Under the pieces are notes generated by a model that was not told the origin of the DNA, searched no databases, and saw nothing but the letters and a program-made list of their open reading frames with translations. A stretch of DNA of 64,000 nt, taken from NCBI GenBank assembly GCA_026707045.1, contig JAPOXO010000006.1, positions 18,612-82,611 on the forward strand, given 5' to 3'. The DNA is from Gammaproteobacteria bacterium (lineage in GTDB: Bacteria > Pseudomonadota > Gammaproteobacteria > Pseudomonadales > Azotimanducaceae). This document shows positions 7,407-14,762 of the stretch, one piece after another (the stretch's first letter is position 1; every line of letters begins with the position of its first letter). The position numbers and the translations under genes were made by a program.

Positions 7407-9536
7407 ATGAACTTCGATACACAGAAAGCACGTGCCGTAATTGACAAGGCGAAATCGGAACAGAGAGTGTCTCTCTCACCAGAGGAAGTGGCACTAATCG
7501 CCGATGCGTATCGAATTCCAACGCCCAATCAGCACTTTGTCGCCAGTGCCGAAGAAGCAGCCGAGCTGGTTGCGGAAGACCATACACCAAAGGTTGTAAA
7601 GATCGTTTCCGACGAAATCCTGCACAAGACTGACGTAGGCGGAGTTGTCACCGATGTGGTTGGTACGGAAGCCATGCGAAACGCTTTTCAGCGGGTAGTC
7701 GAAAGTGCACGTGTCCAACATTCAGAAGCTCAGATTAAGGGAGCATTAATTCAGGATCAAGTACCGGATGGGGTTGAAGTGATTATTGGTGCAACCTCGG
7801 ATCCCGTATTTGGAAAGCTGGTTGCTTTTGGATTGGGAGGGATCATGGTCGAGGTGCTGAAAGACATTACGTTTCGATTGGCACCTACAACCAGGACTCA
7901 AGCCAGTGAGATGTTGGACGAGATCTCAGGTAGCAAATTGCTTGAAGGAGTGAGAGGAAAGCCTGCTGTAGGAAAGGAGGGCCTCATCGACCTGATTTGT
8001 TCGGTAAGTCAATTGGTGGCCGATTGCCCCGAGATCAGCGAAATTGATCTAAACCCCGTAATTGCCACTTCAACGGACTCTGTCGCTGTTGATGTACGCA
8101 TCATCCTTGATTTTGAAGAGCAGGTTCAACGACCTCGTCCTTCAAAGGACGAAATTCTGGCAGCTATGACCAGGATCATGAGACCTTCTGCTGTTGCCGT
8201 GGTAGGAGCTTCTGCCGAAGACGGCAAGATCGGAAACTCGGTCATGCGAAATCTCATCGATGGTGGATACCAGGGACACTTGTATCCCGTCCATCCTCGC
8301 GCGGATGAAATATTGGGAAAGAAGTGCTATCCGACAGTATTGGACATCCCTACAGATGTAGACATTGCGGTGTTTTGCATTCCTGCGAGATTCGTCGCTT
8401 CAGTAATCGCAGAGTGCGGCCAAAAAGGTATCGCAGGAGCTGTGTTGATTCCCTCTGGGTTTGCAGAGATCGGCGAGCACGAGCTGCAACAGGAAGTCGT
8501 GGAAGCAGCCCGAGAGCACAACGTTCGACTCTTGGGTCCCAACATCTACGGGTTTTACTACACGCACCACGATTTGTGCGCGACGTTTTGTACTCCCTAC
8601 ACTGAAAGAGGCTCGGTGGCTCTATCGTCTCAGAGCGGTGGAGTCGGAATGGCGATCATTGGATTTAGCCGAAGTGCCAATATGGGAGTGTCGGCAATTG
8701 TTGGATTGGGCAACAAGGCGGATATCGACGAAGACGACCTACTCACGTTCTTTGAAGACGACCCAAATACACAGGTCGTTGCAATGCACGTGGAAGATCT
8801 GAAGGATGGCCGCGCCTTTGCAGACGTAGCTTCTAGAGTATCCAAGAAGAAACCCGTTGTAGTTCTCAAGGCAGGACGAACTCAGCAAGGTGCTCGAGCA
8901 GCTAGTTCTCACACAGGTGCGCTTGCGGGCGACGATCAGGTCTACGATGCGGTTCTACGCCAAAGTGGTGTCATTCGAGTGAATTCGTTGAACGACATGC
9001 TCGAGTTTGCGAGAGGACTCGCTGTTCTGCCCACTCCAAAAGGAGAAAACGTGCTAATTCTCACGGGCGCGGGTGGTTCTGGTGTCCTTCTTTCGGATGC
9101 GTGCGTTGACAACGATTTGACGCTTATGGCAATGCCCGAAGACCTGGACGCGGCGTTTCGAGAATTCATTCCTCCATTTGGGGCAGCGGGCAATCCAGTC
9201 GACATAACAGGTGGAGAGCCGCCTTCGACGTACTCGGCAACCATCGACTTAGCTCTGAACGAAGTTCGCATCCACTCGTTGGTCGTGGGTTACTGGCACA
9301 CAATCATTACTCCGCCGATGGTCTTCGCAGAACTGCTCGCAGAATCCGTTTCTGCTGCTCGCGACAAGGGAATCGACAAACCGGTGGTTTGTTCTCTAGT
9401 GGGCGATGTGGAAGTGGAGAAAGCGTGCGAGTTTCTCAACGAGCATCGAATACTTGCATACCCCTATACTGCAGAGAAACCCGTTGCAGTGTTGGGTGCT
9501 AAGTACCATTGGGCACGTCAAGCAGGAACATTGTAG
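7407..9536 (+). CDS. Acyl-CoA synthetase (ADP-forming), ATP-grasp plus CoA-binding fusion, 709 aa
   Basis: Single-chain nucleoside-diphosphate-forming acyl-CoA ligase (acetate-CoA ligase superfamily), making acyl-CoA from acid, ATP and CoA or running in reverse to make ATP. The ATP-grasp (beta) part is at about residues 5-235 (VVKIVSDEILHKTDVGGV, then SEIDLNPVI). The CoA-binding Rossmann part (about 245-345) contains AVAVVGASAEDGKIGNSVM. The succinyl-CoA-ligase-like part follows (SSQSGGVGMAII). The phospho-His loop is ASSHTGALAGDD, His 502. There is no GNAT domain, unlike Pat proteins. I start at ATG 7407, behind GGGAG, rather than an upstream ATG at 7377. Divergent from the acyl-CoA lyase, so likely the same pathway. 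Confidence 0.88.
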   Translation: MNFDTQKARAVIDKAKSEQRVSLSPEEVALIADAYRIPTPNQHFVASAEEAAELVAEDHTPKVVKIVSDEILHKTDVGGVVTDVVGTEAMRNAFQRVVESARVQHSEAQIKGALIQDQVPDGVEVIIGATSDPVFGKLVAFGLGGIMVEVLKDITFRLAPTTRTQASEMLDEISGSKLLEGVRGKPAVGKEGLIDLICSVSQLVADCPEISEIDLNPVIATSTDSVAVDVRIILDFEEQVQRPRPSKDEILAAMTRIMRPSAVAVVGASAEDGKIGNSVMRNLIDGGYQGHLYPVHPRADEILGKKCYPTVLDIPTDVDIAVFCIPARFVASVIAECGQKGIAGAVLIPSGFAEIGEHELQQEVVEAAREHNVRLLGPNIYGFYYTHHDLCATFCTPYTERGSVALSSQSGGVGMAIIGFSRSANMGVSAIVGLGNKADIDEDDLLTFFEDDPNTQVVAMHVEDLKDGRAFADVASRVSKKKPVVVLKAGRTQQGARAASSHTGALAGDDQVYDAVLRQSGVIRVNSLNDMLEFARGLAVLPTPKGENVLILTGAGGSGVLLSDACVDNDLTLMAMPEDLDAAFREFIPPFGAAGNPVDITGGEPPSTYSATIDLALNEVRIHSLVVGYWHTIITPPMVFAELLAESVSAARDKGIDKPVVCSLVGDVEVEKACEFLNEHRILAYPYTAEKPVAVLGAKYHWARQAGTL

Positions 9537-9738
9537 AAACAATTCGCAAGACGCAAGGGATTTATTTAGTCTGTTCGAATACGGGCACGTAACGGTTCAC
9601 GAAATCACTCTGTAGCGCACAAACGATGCAAGCTTCAGATACTTCTCAAGGCATCTAGTAGAGTGAATGGTCGCAGTTAGCATGAGAGAAGCAAAATCTG
9701 TTGTGATAAATAGTGTTCTTTCTGTATACAGATGAGAT

Positions 9739-10647
9739 TTATTGGAGGCTTCGAGTTTCAAGCTCGTTTGCATTAATTCGCGTTTGCCGCAAAAAATAGC
9801 GTTCAAAACGGTCTGTAAACACGGAGAGCGGTGTTGAATCTTCGATGTAATAGTCCATGCTAAATCGACAGTCTTGGATATCTTGTGACCCCTCTTCACT
9901 CAGAGCGACAAATCGTCGGCCGAGCTCAGAATACTCATTAAAGCTTAATTTCTTATTAAGTGGCCACTCATCCAGTAGAGTCAACACCGAATCGCGATCA
10001 TAGAGTTCACCAAGAAAGTCCACCGCATGCGTTGTTCGAAACATTTCGTTTTTTTGTACTAACGTAATTCCATCAGCTTCTATATGTAAAGTACCAATCG
10101 GCAATGATGGACCGCGAAGTTCGGTCTGAATGTTTGCCGGAGGTTCATAAGTGCAGATCACCATTCCTCCAGCCTTTGCATTTATGAGCTCTGTTCTAAG
10201 TAGTCCCACTTGATGTTTGGCAGATGTGTTTCGGCTACGCTCATCTTCAAGGAGCGACTTCGTTGTTCTTAATTCTTTCTCTAGACTTGCTATATTTTCC
10301 CAATGACTTGCTGGTGAGGAGCTTGCTTGAGATTCCAAGTCTCTGAGCCAATTGTCAAGTAGATTCGGTTTAGCGCTAAGAATTCTGACGGTTCGTGTGA
10401 GAATTCTCCAAGTCTCGCTGATTTCAATTTCCGAACCTGACTCGACTAAGGCTTCGACCAAACGGTTGGCTTCTTCAAGAGATGCCACGCTATCAAAATC
10501 CTTGCTTGTACTCTTGGTCTCTTGGAGCAACAGGAGCAATACAAAGAGTGTGATCACCATTAATTCGGCGAGCGTAACTCCCATTATGAAACCGCGGCGG
10601 TTGGCTCGTTGGATGCCAGTCAAGTTAGGTAGATGATCGCTCGGCAT
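9739..10647 (-). CDS. MotB/ExbD/ZorB-like single-TM protein with coiled coil and unknown C-terminal domain, 302 aa
   Basis: Fifth (last) gene of the unusual operon 14213-9739. Residues about 18-42 (RGFIMGVTLAELMVITLFVL) form one N-terminal membrane helix like the stator-B subunits MotB, ExbD and ZorB. The ion-carrying acid appears as Glu in LAELM near the helix start instead of the canonical Asp. Residues 48-175 are charged and helical, probably a coiled coil. The C-terminal ~130 residues (GTLHIEADGITLVQK to the end, with LGRRFVALSEEG and CRFSMDYYIED) do not look like the OmpA-type peptidoglycan-binding domain of MotB/ZorB and are unknown to me. It overlaps the upstream channel-like gene by 23 bp, implying translational coupling and a stator-like complex. 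Confidence 0.65.
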   Translation of the reverse strand: MPSDHLPNLTGIQRANRRGFIMGVTLAELMVITLFVLLLLLQETKSTSKDFDSVASLEEANRLVEALVESGSEIEISETWRILTRTVRILSAKPNLLDNWLRDLESQASSSPASHWENIASLEKELRTTKSLLEDERSRNTSAKHQVGLLRTELINAKAGGMVICTYEPPANIQTELRGPSLPIGTLHIEADGITLVQKNEMFRTTHAVDFLGELYDRDSVLTLLDEWPLNKKLSFNEYSELGRRFVALSEEGSQDIQDCRFSMDYYIEDSTPLSVFTDRFERYFLRQTRINANELETRSLQ

Positions 10648-12007
10648 GTCGCTTACTACGTGAGCCGAAACGGAAGATTCCTAAACGACCGCGACTTTCG
10701 GAAGCTGTTTCAAGTTCGTTAAGAATGCTCTTGAATAACTCGTTTGTTTGCTCGATGTGACTTGTCAAGTCCCTGAGACTCTTTGCCTGGTTCTCTTGCA
10801 CCGTCAGCAACGCATGACTCTCGCGTACAAAGGACTCTAAGCCACTCAGTGAATCAGTTACATCGGTTGTGTTCAAAACTGACAGTCGTTTCCCAACAGC
10901 GTTTAGCAGTTGTTCAGTGTGTGAGAACACATGACTAAACTTCTGTTGTAATCCCTCAATGTGCTGGGATATAGAAACGGGCGCTTCTTGAATTTTCTTG
11001 TCAGCTTCAGTGATCGACCTTTCCATCCGGTCAAAGCTCTGTGCCAAGAGACTTGCATTAGACTCTAGGCGCTTCAACATAGACTGAACTTGCTGGTCGA
11101 TTTCCATCGACGGTAAATCGATTTCTTCGATCCTAGACTTAACGGTTTGCTCAACCGTGCCGATCGCTTGCCGAACGCGGTGACCTGCTGATTCTGAGGA
11201 GTCTTGTAGGTACCGACGCAAATCATCTATTAGTTCTCTTACTACTTCGGTGACAAAATCTCGGGCTGCGTTCAACGCTTCCTCAACTTGCTCAGCGAAA
11301 ACATCTGGCGAGATTGTTAGATTGTTGAATTGGGATGAAAACTCCAATATTGATTGACTTGCACTAGCTAACGCGGGTTTTAGGTGTGACGAAATCGCAT
11401 CGCTTGGGATTTGGATTTGGGTCAGTCGTTGTTCAAGCTGCTCAACTTGGCTGGCCAGCTTGTCTGAATACTCCTTCGCCCGCTCGGTGTGTTCATCAAA
11501 CGTCTGCAGCAATAGGATGTGACTTTGTTCGATTTTTGTATTTGTCTCTCGAATTCTGAAGACTGTCCCTTCAACTAATTCACTGATTTCTTGATCTACT
11601 GTTAGTTTGGATTCTGCCATCTGATCGCGCTGCAGATAGACCACCCGTAGTGTTAGTCCTAATAGAGTGGTAGCTAAGCCAATACCCAAATCCCCTAAGA
11701 CCCCTTCCACTTGTGCAATCGATTGTTCGTGAAATCTGTATAGCGAAACCGCTAATGCTCCAACAGTAAAAAGAAACCCTAGATAGTAAAGATTATCCGC
11801 TGCTCGTTCATCGGACTGAAGACTGAAAAAGTGTAAACAAGCAGCATATGCAAGAATAATTGCACATAATGGCCAAACTACGACGAATGCAGATTGATTA
11901 AAGAAGTTTGGGAGTCTAAGGAGAGCCAGTAGTGACAAACCAACTATGACGCAGCCGATGAATATCCATGTAGAGAAGTCCCTCGTCCCTTTCAAATTAA
12001 GACGCAC
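10625..12007 (-). CDS. MotA/TolQ/ZorA-like channel subunit with long coiled-coil tail, 460 aa
   Basis: Four predicted helices lie at about residues 12-31, 40-63, 73-93 and 101-126. The last two (LYYLGFLFTVGALAVSLYRF and VLGDLGIGLATTLLGLTL) have the small-residue Gly/Ala/Thr pattern of the proton-channel helices of MotA/TolQ/ExbB/ZorA. From about 130 to 440 the protein is a long heptad-rich tail (VEQLEQRLTQIQIP, VEQTVKSRIEEIDLP, LRDLTSHIEQTNELF), like the intracellular tail of Zorya ZorA but shorter. The end is basic (GSRSKRHAERSS). GTG start, 1 bp after the vWA gene; the partner gene overlaps by 23 bp. Likely the motor core of a membrane complex; the assignment is by pattern, not by search. 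Confidence 0.7.
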   Translation of the reverse strand: MRLNLKGTRDFSTWIFIGCVIVGLSLLALLRLPNFFNQSAFVVVWPLCAIILAYAACLHFFSLQSDERAADNLYYLGFLFTVGALAVSLYRFHEQSIAQVEGVLGDLGIGLATTLLGLTLRVVYLQRDQMAESKLTVDQEISELVEGTVFRIRETNTKIEQSHILLLQTFDEHTERAKEYSDKLASQVEQLEQRLTQIQIPSDAISSHLKPALASASQSILEFSSQFNNLTISPDVFAEQVEEALNAARDFVTEVVRELIDDLRRYLQDSSESAGHRVRQAIGTVEQTVKSRIEEIDLPSMEIDQQVQSMLKRLESNASLLAQSFDRMERSITEADKKIQEAPVSISQHIEGLQQKFSHVFSHTEQLLNAVGKRLSVLNTTDVTDSLSGLESFVRESHALLTVQENQAKSLRDLTSHIEQTNELFKSILNELETASESRGRLGIFRFGSRSKRHAERSST

Positions 12008-12008
12008 T

Positions 12009-12737
12009 CTAATTGACGCCAGTGATCTTGACTATTGAATTTACGGTGCCACCACAAGCGCTCAAGTAGCTTTCCCACCAATTCACTAAGTTGAGTTCTT
12101 GCGTGGGTATTGATGGACGTGCTCCGAAGAGAATATCGATGTCAACATCGTCTAGATTTGGACATTGGTTATGGATTCGTACGCGGTTTTCCTCGTAGCT
12201 GTCTAGCCAATTGGGACTGTAGTGCGAAAGTACATCCGAATGTTCAATTAGATCAGATACAAGAAGAATACGACGTTGTGATCCGTCTCGATTGTGATTT
12301 GCCGCAATCCAACCCAGTGACTCAATAATCGGTGAGTTGTTTTCTGTCCCTTGAAGGTGCTCAAGAGCTTGGTCGACTTTCGCCTTGAAGGATTCTTCAC
12401 GTAGTAGTCGTTCTATAGGTGAGTGCTGAAGTTCGCGACCAGGTTTGCACGCATCGAGTAGCGGTATCTGTTCACCTTGCTGAATCATATACACGCGAAC
12501 TCGGTCATAGGTGTTGAGCTCGTCCACCGTCTTCCATACTTTATTGACTATTTCCCTTCGTTGCCCTGGGCCGTAAGGATCAGTCGCGTCTAGTGCAATC
12601 GACAAAGAAATTTGTGTGCGCGAAGGTTTTTTTGGGCAGCCCGTCTGAGGGTCCAATTGTCGATTGCCCACGAGAACCACGACAACAACTATTGCAATGA
12701 TTGCAATAATCAAGACGAAAACGACTACTTTTGCCAC
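12009..12737 (-). CDS. Membrane-anchored vWA-like protein, 242 aa
   Basis: One N-terminal membrane helix (VVVFVLIIAIIAIVVVVVLV, residues 4-23) is followed by a soluble Rossmann-like domain with von Willebrand A features. The first strand ISLSIALDATDP carries a degenerate MIDAS (D-x-T-D in place of D-x-S-x-S). A middle helix region follows, then a late strand RRILLVSDLIEHSD with the usual acidic residue, and a conserved-looking VNWWESYLSACGG near the end. The domain probably faces the periplasm or cytosol as a metal-dependent adaptor; topology is uncertain. GTG start. It lies between the small coiled-coil gene (27 bp) and the channel-like gene (1 bp), so it is an integral part of the five-gene unit. 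Confidence 0.65.
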   Translation of the reverse strand: MAKVVVFVLIIAIIAIVVVVVLVGNRQLDPQTGCPKKPSRTQISLSIALDATDPYGPGQRREIVNKVWKTVDELNTYDRVRVYMIQQGEQIPLLDACKPGRELQHSPIERLLREESFKAKVDQALEHLQGTENNSPIIESLGWIAANHNRDGSQRRILLVSDLIEHSDVLSHYSPNWLDSYEENRVRIHNQCPNLDDVDIDILFGARPSIPTQELNLVNWWESYLSACGGTVNSIVKITGVN

Positions 12738-12764
12738 GATTGGTAATTGACCCGTACGCTACCG

Positions 12765-13100
12765 CTAAAAGACCTCTAAAGGATCACGTCTTATTACATC
12801 CTTAGAAGACTTTACCTCTTCCTTTGCTGCTACAAATTCCGTGGCAAGTCGTTCTGTCAAGTCATCAAGTTTGCTAAGAAATTCGTCAGATTTTGCTTTT
12901 GTAGGACCTTGGGGCAGCGAAAAGTCTTGAATCGGTGCGTTGGGTATGGTCGGTTGTTCGCTGAAGTACATTGGTTCAGGTGTGTTCCGGGCACCTCTGT
13001 TTTGTTCACGATATTCTTCAATCAACTGTTCGTAGTCTGAATGCAACGTCTCACATGCCGAATAAAAGCTAGTCTCAAGACTTTTTGACCTAGTTTGCAA
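12765..13100 (-). CDS. Small coiled-coil protein of the five-gene operon, 111 aa (possibly longer)
   Basis: Soluble, charged, helical protein with two helix-rich parts (residues 1-35 and 68-105: FLSKLDDLTERLATEFVAAK) around a Pro-rich linker (TIPNAPIQDFSLPQGPTK). No family recognised. The called TTG start at 13100 has no ribosome site. In the same frame the sequence stays open to the stop of the upstream gene. A perfect AGGGAG lies 9 bp before an in-frame ATT at 13151, which would add 17 residues (DAKKARFQRDLTEAPDL) that extend the coiled coil. An AUU start is rare but known (infC). Probable adaptor between neighbours. Confidence 0.55.
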   Translation of the reverse strand: MQTRSKSLETSFYSACETLHSDYEQLIEEYREQNRGARNTPEPMYFSEQPTIPNAPIQDFSLPQGPTKAKSDEFLSKLDDLTERLATEFVAAKEEVKSSKDVIRRDPLEVF

Positions 13101-13166
13101 ATCAGGGGCTTCGGTAAGATCGCGTTGAAATCTGGCTTTCTTTGCATCAATGGCTTCTGACTCCCT

Positions 13167-14213
13167 TTAATGCAATGCATCAATACGTACTAGAAGAGAT
13201 TTTCGTATTGTGTCATAGGCTTTTCTTTGCCTATGGTATTCCTTGGACATCCCGCCGTACCGAGGATAGCTGTCATTCCAAAAGATTCCATCCCATAGGC
13301 TTAAAACAAATGCAATCAGGCCCGCGAGAACAAGCATCCAGGAAAGTGTGTCTGCAATTCCAAGAGGGTTGTTAAACAGATTGGCCCATGCTTCAACCCC
13401 AATATTGTTGACTTGGTGCACTAAGCTCTGCAGGGCGTCTAAATCCGTACTGAAACGGTCTCGATTTGCCAATTCCAATGCTGCAGACCGGTAGTGACCC
13501 ATTAGCAAATTGATAAAGAGACCAACAAAGATCAGGACAAGTCCACACAGGTAGGCAAATACTATCTTTGCTTTGTGTTTTCCTTCCCACTTATATTGCA
13601 CTCCCTTAACCGGAGTTCCAACCACGAATGGGAAAATGCAGTTAATGAAACAGTAGAGGATCGACACTATCAGCACCATTGCTATTCCGCCGCTTTCCTG
13701 AAGCAAGAAGAATGTGATAAGCAGCTCGGCGGCGAAAAAACAAAGGAGGATATTGAGCGCAGTCCAAATGTCCTTGCAGTTCGGTCTCCGTCTTGAGAGG
13801 TCGTGTTCTCCTCGAAACTTAAGCAATTGGTCTGCAGACTGCCTCAGATTGTCGCTTGTTTGGCTGAGACCGTCCCGCAAGTTTTCGCAATTGAGTCGAA
13901 AAGTTTCAACCAATTTTGGTGGAATGTCTGATAGGGGACCTTTAGACCACCTTTGTAGTATTTCTTCGTGTCTTCTCTGGTAAGCATCTCGTTGCTGATA
14001 AAGGGTTGTTCGGTATTGTGATTGGCACTCAAGACACAAGCCCCGAATTGATTGTTCAGTATTTGACTCTCGGTTTGACTCCGATTTTGGTACTTCGTTG
14101 ATGCCGTCTTTCCTTGCATTTCGATCTAAATTTGTTTTTCCACGCACCATCGATTTGTCAAGTGGGGGAAAGTTACGAGATGAACCTGTTACTGGAGTCT
14201 GATTTTGTGCCAT
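13167..14213 (-). CDS. Four-TM membrane protein with N-terminal CxxC region, 348 aa
   Basis: First gene of the five-gene operon; no family recognised. The cytosolic N-terminus (about 1-150) has a Cys pair (GLCLECQSQ) followed by long basic/helical sequence (QRDAYQRRHEEILQRW, LRDGLSQTSDNLRQSADQLL). Hydrophobic helices follow: ALNILLCFFAAELLITFFLL, GIAMVLIVSILYCFINCIF, KIVFAYLCGLVLIFVGLFI and, after a ~50-residue loop, LSWMLVLAGLIAFVLSLW; the tail is short and basic. I choose ATG 14213 (MAQNQTPV), with TAGG 7 bp upstream, over the upstream ATG 14240. The next gene begins about 66 bp (or 16 bp, if the AUU start is right) after its stop. It probably anchors or regulates the channel/vWA complex. 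Confidence 0.65.
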   Translation of the reverse strand: MAQNQTPVTGSSRNFPPLDKSMVRGKTNLDRNARKDGINEVPKSESNRESNTEQSIRGLCLECQSQYRTTLYQQRDAYQRRHEEILQRWSKGPLSDIPPKLVETFRLNCENLRDGLSQTSDNLRQSADQLLKFRGEHDLSRRRPNCKDIWTALNILLCFFAAELLITFFLLQESGGIAMVLIVSILYCFINCIFPFVVGTPVKGVQYKWEGKHKAKIVFAYLCGLVLIFVGLFINLLMGHYRSAALELANRDRFSTDLDALQSLVHQVNNIGVEAWANLFNNPLGIADTLSWMLVLAGLIAFVLSLWDGIFWNDSYPRYGGMSKEYHRQRKAYDTIRKSLLVRIDALH

Positions 14214-14250
14214 GAATTGCCTACAGCATAGGAGGAACATTCTTGAATAT

Positions 14251-14273
14251 TGCCATAGTTACCAACTGTGGCA
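14251..14273. promoter_or_regulatory. Palindromic operator candidate upstream of the five-gene operon
   Basis: TGCCATAGTT, 3 bp, AACTGTGGCA: a 10-bp inverted repeat with one mismatch, ending about 38 bp before the first ATG of the leftward operon. On the minus strand an AT-rich TTTTATAT lies immediately upstream, so the palindrome would overlap the transcription start, a usual place for a repressor site. No regulator gene is identified in the operon. Confidence 0.4.
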
Positions 14274-14762
14274 TATAAAACGACGAATTGATTTTTTGCA
14301 TTTTAGACTTCCAACCTCATCCGCTCGAACTGAGCAGGAATCACGTTGAAGTCAAAGTATGAACGAGTGTCCATCTAACAGAACTCTTTTCTTGTCCGTT
14401 AAGAAGTGCCTGTTCCGAGCTCTCTACAGGTCAATGTACTGTGTCGCAACTTCAGAAGCTCCGCTTGAACCGGCCATTTGGACACGGTCTGAGCAGATTA
14501 CACAGTACATTCTCTAACAAGTTCACTTGGAAATGCTGAGCCTTTCTACCTCAAGCTCACTATGGCAGTCGGATATGTGCACTTAATCCGAAACTTGCAA
14601 GACAGTCGCAATTCCATGAAATCTAAGTCCATTTCACTGAGGTTAGAAAGATGGTGCCGCAACGTAAGTGAAATCATTAGAATTCGGTCCCGGGGTCCGA
14701 GGTTCAAGTCTCCTGCAGATAGTGGACCCCACCTATCCGAAACCGAATTTGACCGACGAACT
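14274..14762. other. Divergent intergenic region with inverted repeat around a T-arm-like sequence
   Basis: About 490 bp separate the motor-like operon from the nuclease gene. An open frame extends the nuclease upstream to 14562 but looks non-coding. At 14692-14698 and 14724-14730, GGGGTCC and GGACCCC form a perfect 7-bp inverted repeat enclosing GAGGTTCAAGTCTCC, which resembles a tRNA TpsiC arm. The 5-bp T-stem does not pair well, so it is not a tRNA gene. It could be a decayed tRNA end or just chance. Confidence 0.35.

Noticed and set aside
14692..14730. A tRNA gene suggested by the GGTTCAAGTC stretch
   Set aside because: The T-stem does not pair, and there is no D arm, anticodon arm or acceptor partner upstream.
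14562..14762. Upstream extension of the DUF262 nuclease gene
   Set aside because: The family starts at MKAINRQF; the extra 67 codons look non-coding and include the inverted repeat.
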